From Paraspadella gotoi (lineage: Eukaryota; Chaetognatha), in assembly GCA_051294375.1 (NCBI GenBank), contig CM119263.1, positions 12,005,130 to 12,069,129 of the forward strand: 64,000 bases of DNA, written 5' to 3'. Shown here in pieces: positions 11,226-21,700 of the stretch; the stretch's first letter is position 1; every line of letters starts with the position of its first letter. Position numbers and translations under genes: made by a program. The notes below the pieces were generated by a model. The model did no database searches and had not been told where the DNA came from. It worked only from the letters and a program-made list of their open reading frames with translations.

Positions 11226-12371
11226 GCCGAACCGACGAAATTGGAACTTTTGTCCAAAGAGTATGAGTCGAAGAAAGACGTTCACAAAGCGGGCGAGAAA
11301 GACTCCATTCTCGACAAGTACGGCGGTCGCGAGCATCTCGAGGCTCCGCCGAAGGCGTTGCTGCTCGCACAAACGGAAGAGTATGTCGTCTACAACAGGT
11401 GAGAACCTTAAGTTCAAAAGTGAAATGTATGTGTGATGTGTGATGTGTAATTGTGTATGTATTTGTGATGAAAAGAAAATGACTAGTTTCACCATTTCAC
11501 TTAAGACTCGGCAAAGTGATCGAAGGTCAGGAGAAGAAGCACGTCAAGTCGAAATACGTCGAAAACGAATACATTCAGAATCATTCGAGCGTTTGGGGAT
11601 CTTTCTGGAAGCAGGGCCAATGGGGATACAAGTATGAAAATATACTAATAGAAATTAGTAATCGGGTGCAATATCATTGATTTTTTTTTTTTTTCGAACC
11701 GAATTTTCAGATGTTGCCATTCTCTGGTCAAGCAAAGCTATTGCACTGGCGACTCCGGGAAAGCTGCCGCAAAGGACGGCGAGAGTTTGGAGATGTTAAA
11801 GTCGAAAGCTTGGGATAAACCTGCCGTCAACAGCGCACTTAGCGACGACGATGACGACGACAGCAGCGACAATAAAAACGCGAATAACGAGAACAGCGCC
11901 ACCGACGAGGAAGAAAAGAAGATAAAAGAAAAGGTAAAGAAGATCAAAGAGAAGGAGAAAGAGGAGAAAAGAAGAAAGAGAAAACTAAAGAGGATGAAGA
12001 GGAAAGAGAAAAAGAGGGTGGAGAGGAAGAGGAAGAAAAAGAAAAAGGAGGAAGAGGACGACGAGTCCTCGGACGAGAAGGAGAAGAAGAAACGACGAAA
12101 GAAGGAAAAGAATCGCGACTCGAGTTTGTCGGAAGAAGATTCCTCGTCCGACGAAGACGAGGAGACGAAGAGGATGAAGCGCGTCAAGGCGGCGATGAAG
12201 GCACAAGCGGCCGAAAGGAGAAAGGCTGAGGAACTCTTGGCCATCGACGAGCGGAAGAGGCCCTACAACAGTTTCTACGCGGTCAAGGAGCCTACCGAGG
12301 ACGAAATGGAGGCTTATCGTCTGAAAAATCTTCGAGAAGAAGACCCCATGGCACAGTTCTTGAAAGCGTGA
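11226..12371 (+). CDS. SLU7: Pre-mRNA-splicing factor SLU7, C-terminal half (three exons)
   Basis: SLU7 is a spliceosomal step-II factor that helps 3' splice-site choice in the nucleus. Three exons splice cleanly: 11226-11398 (phase 2 end), 11506-11631 (phase 2 end) and 11711-12371 with stop TGA, all with GT/AG introns. The joined protein shows signature SLU7 blocks in order: [69 protein letters not shown] and [10 protein letters not shown] long Lys/Glu/Asp/Ser-rich tail follows, then [23 protein letters not shown] near the end. The N-terminal exons with the CCHC zinc knuckle are not recognised upstream, so the gene is partial in this window. The long minus-strand open frames here are shadows of the charged tail. 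Identification is firm. Confidence 0.93.
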
Positions 12372-12611
12372 AACGTCTTCCGTGCCCTTTGCCCCATACC
12401 CCCATTTCCCCATTATAAATAGTCATTTTGTGCGTTACCTGTTTAATGTTTAGGGTAGTGCGGGGTAATTCGGAACACTTTTGGAAGTAATCAAATTTTT
12501 TGCATAGTAAATGTATTTAAAAAAAATTTATGGTGATATATCTCGGAAAGGGTCCCCGCTACAGGATGATGTATTCATTTTTATCCTGCGGCCCCTAGGG
12601 GTCGCATTTTT

Positions 12612-13230
12612 TAAAAAACAAGTTTGAGCAAACAATGTTTGTTTTGATTGATTAATTCACTGATTAATTAATTATTGATTAATTAATGGACTAATTGATT
12701 AATTAACTGATTAATTATTTGATTAATTAATACATCTTGCATTAACATTTAAAATAAAAAGAAAAAGAAGCATAATCTATTAGTGAAACAGGTTCTTTGT
12801 TTTTATCCATTTAAACTTGATTTCCAGTTTAATCACCCACATTTCTACTCAAATACAAAATTTCAAGTCAATCGCCCCATCCACTCATGAGTAATTGGTG
12901 TTCAAATAGTAAAATATATTTTTTTGTTTTTTCCATTTAAACTCATTTCCACTCGGACGATTCCATCGAAACTTCATATCCAGCTCAATCACACACTTCC
13001 CTACCTACACACAAAATTTCATCCCAATCCATCCATCCAATCACGAGTAATTGGTGTTTTTTGCTAAGGTGGGATGGACAGACGGACGGAAGGACATCGT
13101 ATTTTTTGCATAATTTATCATAATTCAATGTTCTGACATGATATAAGTGAATGCCCGACAAGATTGAAGGGGCGGACTGACGGACCGACAAAGTGAATTA
13201 TAGAGTCGGGATCTGACTAAAAAAAAGAAA
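12612..13230 (-). mobile_element. Repeat family D copy (reverse orientation)
   Basis: Family D is a non-autonomous repeat. One end reads (A)GTCGGATCTGCTTATCAGCAG then ATTCACTTTGTCGG, followed by GACG/TCCG-rich simple sequence. One or two units of about 145 bp follow (GGATTGGAATGAAATTTTGT...), then a TTAATTAA-rich stretch, then GGGCAGATCCGACATTGTTTGC. This copy is inverted inside the outer TIR element. The internal tandem unit recalls non-autonomous Helentron-like repeats, but that link is only a resemblance. Confidence 0.7.
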
Positions 13231-13246
13231 AGTTTTACCCCACCCT

Positions 13247-15417
13247 GGGGTAAAACGAAACACTTAATAAATTATGTATAATTTTTTATAGGCAGTGATT
13301 TTGATTCGGGTATTTTCAACATTGAAATTGAAACTTAAATAACTATTAATTCTTTGTTCCCACTGATAAATATGAAACTTTCTTTATTTAAAAAAACGGT
13401 TGGCATTAGTTATCTTTTCCTTATAACATAGAACTCACTGGGTGAATTTCTATGCTTTCAAAATACGGTAAGACATGATTTCTTTCACGTTAATCATTCC
13501 AATTACGGTATCAGTCGTTATTAAGAAGAAACTAAATACGATTTTTCATGGTAAGAACAACTTTTAAAGATAAAATTGCTCGTAAGATCTGTCGCGTTTT
13601 TTAGATATACTACTGCTTAGGCAAAAAATCGGCACGCTATATTATTAAACTTTTTTTTTGTTTTCCACTTCTTTTTTTTTTCTTTCTCAAACTTTTGCTC
13701 TGACTCTCTTTTTCTCTTTCTCTCTGTGTGAAGTATTTTGATTCTTCACGCCCCCATAATAAGCGTTAAATTTTATTTTATTTCGTCATAGTCACTCCTG
13801 TCCTGTTCTCACCCTCAATAGTATCCAAAACTCAATTCTTTGGTGGACGTTCTCTCTTTCTCTCTCTCTCTCTCTCTCTTCATCATAATGTTTGGTAAAA
13901 TTCCTTATAAAATTAACACTGCGCTGAAGAAGACTCGAAAAAGAGTCAAAACATGTCCATTTCAATAAAACTCGTTGTTTGTAAACAACAAACTTTTTCT
14001 CTCTATAATTTATTTCGAGAAAACTTCGGTAGCGTATGATTTTATTCAAAGTTTGGTTGCCAAGCAGATTTAAAAAATTGACAGATTTTTGTGGAAATTT
14101 TTTCCACAATCTTTTTTTTTTTTTTTTCGCAAAAAGCTGTCGATTGAGAGAAATTAATTTCCTGACGCTTCCCTTTCAATAAAAGAAGGCGGTTTTTTTT
14201 AATTTGTCAACTTTAGTATATTTCTCATCTATTAAATTTATAAAATAAGTCAAAAGCCGAGTTTTAGTTTAAATAAAACGCACCTCACAAAGCCTCACAA
14301 ATTAAAAGTAGGCTTAAAAAATTTTTTGACGCAAAACTATTAAATTTTTTGCCCTAATTTTTTAGGTACCAGAAGCACCAACAATAGGGAATATTTGATT
14401 AGATTTGTGGACATTTTGAAGTATTTTCGTTTAACAAATTGTAATAAAATGTAAAAATGTAAGTTTTTGACTAGTCAATTTAAAAATTAATTCATAGGCA
14501 AACAATAGATGACTAACGGCAAATGAACCAACTCAGAGGTTAAGAAGATAAGAAGGAACCAAAAGCCGGAGTAAAATTTTTTTTTCAATGATCTTGGCGT
14601 TAAAATCTCAAGACAAAAATGGACATAATTTTTTTTATTAAAAGTTGCAAAAATGATATTTATTCTTGATTAGAAAATGCAGCAGATGATTTCAATTAAT
14701 CCGTAGTCTAGCCAACTTTGTCTTAGAGTTAAAATTTAATCATTTTTGTTCTATAGATAGAAATCACTGCCTATATTACAAAAAATAATAACTAAAACAC
14801 TATTATGAAGAGCATAGAGCCTTTCATTAATGTTTTATGTATAAAAAATTGAAAATCTTATATTTTTAAGTGCTTAAAATAATTTTTAATACCATGTTCT
14901 CAGTTTTGAAAAATTATTGAATGATACAAAACTTATATATATTTTTTTATTTATACTATTTTTGACCGAGTTTTTTATTTCCTTCCATTCCTGCATTTTG
15001 TCCCCATCTTCCTTTTCAATTAATATTGTTTTTTGCCCCTTTTTTATTTCCAATGTTATTTTTTTTTTTATTCTTTTTATTTATCATTTATATTTATCTT
15101 TAGAAATTTAGCTTATTTTTTATTTCCTTTTCAAAATATTTTTATTCATATTATTTTTATATTAATTTCATCATAATTTTTTCTTTTACTAATTTTTTAA
15201 CCATATTTAGGCGTTAAATTCCATTCCAAACTTTTTTAACTTTTTTATTGCTAAAAATAGATTTTTTTACTGTATTATTAATAGTATAATAATTTTTTTC
15301 ACCTAATTGTATAACAAATGTTGCAAACTCTTATTATTACTCAGTAAATTATCACTAACACTTTATAAAAAGCAGGTAACACAGAATACTTACTTTAAGG
15401 GTGTTCCGTTTTACCCC
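13247..15417. mobile_element. Nested inner TIR element (2.2 kb)
   Basis: GGGGTAAAACGAAACAC (13247-13263) is the reverse complement, with one mismatch, of GTGTTCCGTTTTACCCC (15401-15417). The motif resembles the outer TIR (GGGGTAATTCGGAACAC), so the two are probably related families. The interior is AT-rich with no credible gene. Confidence 0.55.
13923..13960 (+). ncRNA. Degenerate hammerhead-like motif of a Penelope-like fragment
   Basis: CTGAAGA, a 5-bp hairpin stem (GACTC/GAGTC), then AAAACATGTCC resembles the hammerhead core CTGATGA/GAAAC seen elsewhere in the window, with key positions changed. A CT-rich tract lies just upstream (13850-13880), as in the other Penelope-like copies. It is probably inactive. 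Confidence 0.35.
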
Positions 15418-15883
15418 AATTTAATTGTAGCTTTGTAAAAAATAATTGAATTTTTTTTCGAAATAATCTATACAATAACTAAAAATTAGTAGTCTCGTCT
15501 ATAATATATTAATATTCCATTATCATATTACGTCAAATATGACTGTGACAGAGGCTTGAAAACGACTACTCAAAGACGAAATTTAACTCGCAGCTTTGAA
15601 ATTATTGCTGCAACTGCTGTAATGGAAAGTCAAGTTGGTGAAATATTAAATGAACCAAAAAAAATTAAAAAATATATATACACAATTTTTTTATTTCATT
15701 TTATATGTCAGTGTTCCGAATTACCCCTGTTCCGAATTACCCCGCACTACCCTACTACTTTTGTCAACTATTTCCAGAAACCTGTATTTTTTAAACCTTG
15801 AAATCACTAAGCTGTGATTATGGCCAACCATTAATAGATTTGCCTTTTTCACTCTACCAAACTTTGTCACATTTTCCTCCAAA

Positions 15884-18772
15884 ATGAGCCGCCGTCGAAC
15901 AGTGGATCCTTCCACTCTCCTCGACCCAAACTGGCGCGTCGACTTTCCCCCTGACGGAGCGAGCCCCGTGAGAGCGCCCCGACCGCCGGCTCCGGCTCCC
16001 ACGGACGTTTCTACTCCCATCGATGGCCGGGATCCCCTGGCGACGCCGCCTCGCTCGGGCCGCGCATTCCCTGCCCCTTTGTCTAGCTTGCCCACGACCC
16101 CTTTGAGTCCGCGCGGCGCCCCCGACGGAGGTGTCGAAGAGCGTCTGAGCGAAGAGGAAGCCGACCGAGTCGGAAGAATCACGATGGGAAGTCTGACGGG
16201 AGGAAGGACGGAAACTGAGGACGACGTCGAAGATTCTGACAGCGACGAAGATTACGACGACGAGCGAATGAACCAGTCAGAAGAAAGAGACGACCAGGTG
16301 AAGCCCGAATTTATGCGGCGGGGGTTTAGTCAATTTTCGATTGTAAAGGGGTAAGTTATTAGAAATAATGTAAAGGATAAGTTGTTAACAATAATAATAA
16401 TAATATTAATAATATTTATAAACTAAAAAAATAATCTTAACTGCTACGATATGTAAATAAGATTGAAGAACTCGATATCATTAAAAATTGAACTATAAGT
16501 TACTCTGCTACAGACTTTATATTCTCCTCTCTCTTCCCACTCTCTTTCTAGGACCCGCTCAAGGCGTCTGGATTACCAAAAACCTTCGAGCTCGCGCTAT
16601 CCTACGAGGATCGATTCGAAGCTTACGTCTATGATATCCTAGGCAACGCCACCGTGGATCAGATCCACCGCCTCTTCAAGGGATACATGGAAGAGAATAT
16701 CTTGCCCAACGGGTGGCTGGGCCTTTGGCGCAGTCGCGGAATTTTCGGCGGCGACGGAGAAGCGGACGCCGCCGTCGCTTCCATCCTCGTTGAGATCGAG
16801 AACGTGAACATTGAGGCCGACGACGAGAAGCTCGGCGTCTCAGCGACCGTCAGTTTGCCGAAGAGAGACAGCGGCGCTATCGGAGCGGGTGTGCTCATTA
16901 AGAGTCCAGGTAAGATTGAGGGGTGGAGGTCCTGATAAGCTCTTCAAGACAATGCACATGTCCCGAATTCCCAGTGTCGCCCAACTCGTCGATCTTCAAC
17001 CGGTCTTGGAACACCCGCGACGCCTCCGTCGAAACTCTCGCCGAACCTGAAGCCGAGACCGTCTTGGAGGCGCGCGGGTGGCAGATCCCATTGCTCGAGG
17101 TGCACCCCGTGTTTCAGAGGCACGGTGGCGCTAAATTGACAGCGACCGCGTTGGAGCACGTTAGGTTAGAGTCGATAATTACATAATTACATGCAAACGC
17201 AAAGCGATTGCGACGATCTCGTAACGCTTTTGCGCATAAGTGACGTAGTCGTCGTTGTTGTCATCATCGTCGTTGTTGTCGTCATTGTTCAAACTTATCG
17301 ATCGCCTTTTTGATGATTAAATTTGGGTGTAAGAAGTTGAAAATTTATATACAACTTCTCATAATCGAGGTCCTTGAAATTGGGTGAGGACAGTTATTTA
17401 ATGTTTTGTTTACGTTTTATCAAAACAAACAAATTTCCTCTATTATTTTTATGTCTCCTTCTCTCTCTCTTTTCTCTTTTAATTATATGTAGCTCTCTTT
17501 CTCTTTTCCCCAGTCGCATCGGAAAAAAAAACCAGTCTGCAGCTGCTTCTGCTGATTCAAAAACGATTTGGGCTCTGCAGGGACTTTCTTTCTTTTTCTC
17601 TTTTCTCCTGCTGCTTCTGCTGCTGCCTTTTGATTTCTTTCTTTTTTTCTGGCTGCCTCTGCTGCTGCCGCTGCTGATTCGTCCGAAAACGATTTGGCTT
17701 CTCTCTTTCTCTCTCTCTCTTTCTTTCTCTCTTTTTTTTTTTTCACGGGCTGCGTCTGCTGATCAGTTTATTTGACAATCAAAAAGTTTCTCCTGCTGCT
17801 TCTGCTGATTCGTCCAAAAACGATTTGGCCCCTCTCTCTCTCTCTCTCTCTGCGTTTTTATTAAAAAAAAAAGTTGAATTAGGATTGAACTCGTAAAATT
17901 AGGCATCGCATTCGTGCATGTTATCATTTTGCTATCGCAACATCGGGTTTTTATTTTGTTCTTTCTTTTCGTCACTCTTTATTTTTTTTTCTTTCTTTCC
18001 TTTCCTTTCCTTTCTATTCATTCTTTCCTTTCTATTCATTCTTCCTTTCTCATTTCATTCTTTCCTTTCTATTCATTCTTTCCTTTCTATTCTTTCTTTT
18101 TCTTTCTATTCTTTCTTTCCTTTCTATTCTTTCTTCCTTTCTATTCTTTCTTTCCTTTCTATTCATTCTTTCCTTTCTATTTATTCTTTCCTTTCTATTC
18201 ATTCTTTCCTTTCTATTCATTCTTTCCTTTCTATTCATTCTTTCCTTTCTATTCTTTCTTTCCTTTCTATTCTTTCTTTCCTTTCTATTCTTTCTTTCCT
18301 TTCTTTTCTTTCTTTCCTTTCTTTCTTTCCTTTCTATTCTTTCTATTCTTTCTTTTCTTTCTTTCCTTTCTTTCCTTTCTATTCTTTCTTTCCTTTCTAT
18401 TCTTTCTTTCCTTTCTATTCTTTCTTTCCTTTCTATTCTTTCTTTATATTTATTCTTTTCTTCTTTTTCTTTGTTTAATGTTTATAAATTTTTTTTCCCT
18501 CAAATTTGATTTTTTTTAGTATTAAAATTTGTCGTCAATCCAGATTGTTCTTATGCGATTGCGACGATCCTTATGCTTTTAAGATTTTTATTGTCTATTT
18601 AATAATAAGCAGGGAATTTAATTTATTTACAAACAGATTTTTTTACAAAAACATCTGGCGTTCATGGGACTGCGACCTAGCCAAAGATGAACCCTATGCC
18701 TCTCAATGCCTCCAATCCAGGATGACCCTGTTTTACGATATGGAGGAAGGGAAGGTTAACCCCGAAGATCAG
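15884..18772 (+). CDS. SHCBP1 / nessun dorma-like protein, N-terminal part (four exons)
   Basis: SHCBP1 and its insect relative Nessun dorma act in cytokinesis and midbody or centralspindlin function. The exons are 15884-16342 (Pro-rich and acidic N-terminus, donor GTAAAG), 16552-16909, 16975-17164 and 18637-18772. Frames join across GT/AG introns, the last junction giving LEHVR-FFYKNIWRSWD. Exon 2 carries FELALSYEDRFEAYVYDILG and VDQIHRLFKGYMEEN. Exon 3 carries SIFNRSWNTRDASVETLAE. Exon 4 carries RSWDCD and LQSRMTLFYDMEEG. These match the conserved N-terminal domain of the family. The C-terminal beta-helix repeats are not found before the 100-N gap or beyond, so the gene is truncated, or its later exons lie in missing sequence. 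A family identification from motif memory; firm for SHCBP1-like, not for orthology. Confidence 0.78.
17235..18470 (+). repeat. Composite simple repeat in intron 3: GTC-rich, CT-rich, 18-bp minisatellite
   Basis: Three blocks follow each other. 17240-17285 is rich in GTC/GTT triplets. 17455-17860 is CT-rich with repeated modules GCTGCTTCTGCTGATTCGTC and AAAACGATTTGG. 17985-18450 is a minisatellite with an 18-bp unit, CCTTTCTATTCTTTCTTT. Because 18 is a multiple of three, all frames stay open for long stretches, but these are not genes. The same block order occurs at 61860-63110. Confidence 0.85.
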
Positions 18773-18789
18773 GTTCGCTCCGGATATCG

Positions 18790-18979
18790 TACAGTATCAT
18801 CCGTCTAGAATTTCTGAGGCGGCAAGCTCTGTAACTCGAGTACAAATGATAATTTGAAAGAGAGTTTTTTCGTCGGATCTGCTTATCAGCAGATCCCCAC
18901 TCAGCAGATCCCCACTCAGCAGATCCCCACTCAGCAGATCCCGACTCAGCAGATCCCGACTCTATAATTCACTTTGTCG
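18790..18979. mobile_element. Fragments of the composite inverted-arm element and of repeat family D
   Basis: Positions about 18790-18865 match the outer end of the composite element (ACAGTATCATCCGTCTAG, then GCAAGCTCTGTAACTCGAG). They start about 20 bp after the donor site of the SHCBP1-like exon 4. From 18871 the start of family D follows. Its AGCAGATCCCCACTC unit (15 bp) is amplified about five times before TTCACTTTGTCG, where the LTR element begins. Confidence 0.7.
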
Positions 18980-19381
18980 TGTTGGACATAAACTCTCGTC
19001 ATGATCCGTCGTTCTTATTCGCCTTTTGTAATGCTGTTTAAAAATATAAACAATCGATGTTTTCTACAAACAATACAGTTTATTGTTATTTCATTGCTTT
19101 GATTAATCATGATTCTATTTCATACAGATCGCATTAATGATTGTGCCATCGTCGGGGTTTATTCATAGGGTTTATTTATAGGGTTCATCTATAGAGTTTA
19201 TATGGTTATATTGTTCATTTGATTAGTGGCTAGGCCGAGCTTACCTGAGAGATCATTGTGTTTCTATCGTTAACCGATGCTTGCCTTTGCTTACCTCTAG
19301 TTCTTGATTCTAAAGACTCACTAAATCCTCGTTATAGATACTCTCAGAAGGGTGAGCAACGACGGAAAACCCCGCTCATCA
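18980..19381 (+). repeat. 5' LTR of element 2
   Basis: A 402-bp repeat from TGTTGGACATAAAC to CCCGCTCATCA with TG...CA ends. It matches 29953-30362 almost completely. Confidence 0.93.
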
Positions 19382-19382
19382 C

Positions 19383-19398
19383 TGGTGCATCGTCCAGT
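19383..19398 (+). promoter_or_regulatory. Primer-binding site, tRNA-Gly-like
   Basis: TGGTGCATCGTCCAG follows the 5' LTR by one base. The first ten bases are complementary to the 3' end expected for a metazoan tRNA-Gly(GCC) (…CGATGCACCA), with mismatches after that. This is the minus-strand priming site by position. Confidence 0.65.
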
Positions 19399-20435
19399 TC
19401 ACTTTTTGTGTCAGAATCCCGGGTATACCCCCCCCTCGTCCTCACCTTGTTTGGTGTGGATGCTTCGTCACCCTTAAGTCTGTCAGGTGATTCTGAGGCA
19501 CTTCCGAGGAGGTACCCACCATAAATTCCATCAGCAGTCTGTTCAATTTAATGGCCCATTCTCTATAGGGTTTTGAACAGTCTGTGAAGACAACGGTTCT
19601 TTTCATCATTTTTTTTATCTGCAGATGCCCTATCGTCACAATCTGGAGTGCTTTTAGCGGATTCTGAAGTTGAGCGCTTTGATCATCTGGTCCTGTTGAT
19701 CCATTCACGAGCAGTCATTACCTTTGGTAGCTCGTTTCGGCTGATGCTATGCCTGGGTAACCTGGACGCTTGCTAACTCTGTTCTCATTTGATCGCACCA
19801 ACCGGAAGAGCTGGAGTCTCCTGTTGCTATATCATCTGCTGTCTTTTGAAGTCGGAGGTAGAAACGTGCTTGCTGTCTATCCTCACGTGGACGACTCCGT
19901 CACATGGTCGTAAGTCCGCCTCTGCGGCATTTTTGTGCGCACCCCAATACCCCCCCAATAGTCCTAGGCAGTCCCTTACCTTTTTCAATCAAACAGTCTT
20001 CGTTTATTCTGCGTCAGAGCCTGTTCTTACTTCTTGTGGGTACAAGTGATGGAGAGTGCTAGATCAACTCCTGGCGGATCGTGACCCCCTGATTTAGCTC
20101 GACGTGTAATCAACTTAGCCTATTGATAACCTTTACTCTCGTTTCGTTTGGATTCTGGATTGAGTTTGGTCGACCTTTGTTTTGAAACCCCGACGATGTG
20201 CTACTGAAGAACTTTAACTTTTTCTCAAATTTGCTTTCAAAAACTTTTTTCGTGGATATTCCAACTTTTAACGTTATTTCGGTGTGACGTCTACATTTTT
20301 CAGAACCTTGCCTCCTCCGTTAGTTTAGCGGTAGAGGGAAGCCCTTGCCCCCCTCAACTGGCCATATAAATCCCCCCCTCCCTCCAATCCTCCCTTGCGT
20401 GACCTATCTTGGGAAAAGCCTGATCTTTTTACGAG

Positions 20436-21638
20436 ATGGCTGTGTCCCAAATGGACCGTGCTGCTTCCACTATTGGAGTAGAAACCTTCAATTCTTCAAA
20501 AGATGATTTTGAAGAGTGGATTAATCTGTTTGAGAATGCTGTTGTTCTTGCAACTAACCCATCCACAGAGGAAAAACGATCTCAGTTTTTAATGAACTGG
20601 TTGCCGCTCAAATTGGATGCGCCAGCCAGACAAATATACAAGCAAAAGACTAAAGGAAATTATCCTGAGCTAAAAATAGAGTTGATTGGCTTGTTTGTTG
20701 ATCCTCAAGACACGTACAACTTTTTGGCAAAGAAAAAGATTATAAAATGGGATGGTGAAGAATCTTTCCATGCTCTTGCTTCTCGTGTCGTTACCTTTGT
20801 GAACAAACACGACAAAATATCGAATGATGAAACAAAAAGACGCGAGTATTTCTTTACCTTTCGTGCTGCTTTGGAGAAGCCCTACCGCAATGCGATAGAT
20901 CTTGGTTGTGGTGAGGAGAAACGCACGATAGAGCATGCGAAACAAGTTGCACAGATGTTCCACATGACTCAAGTGGAAGATGATGATAAACCATCAAAGG
21001 ATTCAAAATCGGTGGCATTCACTGGCGCTGCGATGAAAGATGATCGCTTAAAGATCTTGGAGGACGCTGTTAGTAAGTTGACTGTTCAGATGGAAAACAT
21101 TAATGGTGGACGCGATGGACGTGACAGAGGTTATCGTGGCGATCGTCGTCGTGATTGGTCTCCTAGCCCTGTTGGTTCCAGGAACAGCTCCAGTTCCCGT
21201 GACCGTGATCGCACAGCTAGTCGTGGTCGAGATGATCGTAACCGCGACTTTCAGCGAAATCGCGATCGCTACAATCGTCCAAGTCGTCGCTATAGTCCCG
21301 TTGATAATCGTGAGAGACGCGGTAGTCCCTACTCGGACCGCCGCTCGGACAGAAACGATAGAGGTGTTCGTTACGACAGTCCTTATCGTTCTCGTGATAG
21401 TCGCTATGGCAGTCCTTACCGTTCCCGTGATAGTCGCAGTTTCCGTGATAGAGGTAATTATCGTCGTGATTCGAGGAGAGATGAACGCTACCGAGTCATC
21501 CAAACAGATGACGAGGAGAGCGACGTTAGTGAAGGTGAATTAGAGGTCCTTCGCCTATATCGCGAACAGCGTGATCGTGATCAAGCTTGTGCTAGTTCTT
21601 CTAGCCGGCGAAGATCTGACAATACTTCAAAAAACTAG
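20436..21638 (+). CDS. gag: Gag of element 2 with SR/RD-rich tail
   Basis: An intact 400-residue Gag. Residues 1-180 form a capsid-like helical region (FNSSKDDFEEWINLFENAV, MNWLPLKLDAPARQIYKQ, LIGLFVDPQDTYNFLAKKK) typical of Ty3/gypsy Gag. A hydrophobic heptad-like stretch near 200-220 (LKILEDAVSKLTVQMENI) could be a short coiled coil. Residues 223-360 are packed with Arg, Asp, Ser and Tyr (RDRD, YRSRDSR, SPYRSRD repeats) like an SR/RD splicing-factor domain, and no CCHC zinc knuckle is present. The tail presumably binds RNA in its place (inference). The acidic end (TDDEESDVSEGELE) is followed by a Ser/Arg stop region. The long minus-strand frame opposite the RD tail is a shadow. Confidence 0.88.
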   Translation: MAVSQMDRAASTIGVETFNSSKDDFEEWINLFENAVVLATNPSTEEKRSQFLMNWLPLKLDAPARQIYKQKTKGNYPELKIELIGLFVDPQDTYNFLAKKKIIKWDGEESFHALASRVVTFVNKHDKISNDETKRREYFFTFRAALEKPYRNAIDLGCGEEKRTIEHAKQVAQMFHMTQVEDDDKPSKDSKSVAFTGAAMKDDRLKILEDAVSKLTVQMENINGGRDGRDRGYRGDRRRDWSPSPVGSRNSSSSRDRDRTASRGRDDRNRDFQRNRDRYNRPSRRYSPVDNRERRGSPYSDRRSDRNDRGVRYDSPYRSRDSRYGSPYRSRDSRSFRDRGNYRRDSRRDERYRVIQTDDEESDVSEGELEVLRLYREQRDRDQACASSSSRRRSDNTSKN

Positions 21639-21700
21639 ATGATGGCCTTGCCGAGGGGCAAGCGAGGTCAAAAGGTAGACATGTCCCCGATGATGACAAT

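Larger units (their letters stand above)
12451..15754. mobile_element. Non-autonomous TIR element, outer (3.3 kb)
   Basis: A 26-bp inverted repeat, GGGTAGTGCGGGGTAATTCG plus GAACAC on the left, is matched at 15729-15752 in reverse complement and flanked by TA on both sides. TA target sites fit Tc1/mariner-like elements. A second copy of the GTTCCGAATTACCCC motif is duplicated at 15711-15728. No transposase reading frame exists inside. It starts 80 bp after the SLU7 stop and ends 130 bp before the next gene. Confidence 0.75.

Noticed and set aside
11738-12413. Minus-strand open frames opposite SLU7
   Set aside because: Shadow of the Lys/Glu/Asp-rich SLU7 tail, whose plus-strand identity is clear.
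17374-18519. Long open frames rich in Phe/Ser/Leu
   Set aside because: They lie over CT-rich sequence and an 18-bp minisatellite, which keeps frames open by periodicity; no domain, and inside an intron.
18840-18980. CRISPR-like array from the AGCAGATCCCCACTC repeats
   Set aside because: Contiguous 15-bp tandem units without spacers, part of a repeat family end in a eukaryotic genome.
21048-21543. Alternative-frame and minus-strand open frames across the gag tail
   Set aside because: Produced by the repetitive Arg/Asp/Ser codons of the Gag RD domain.
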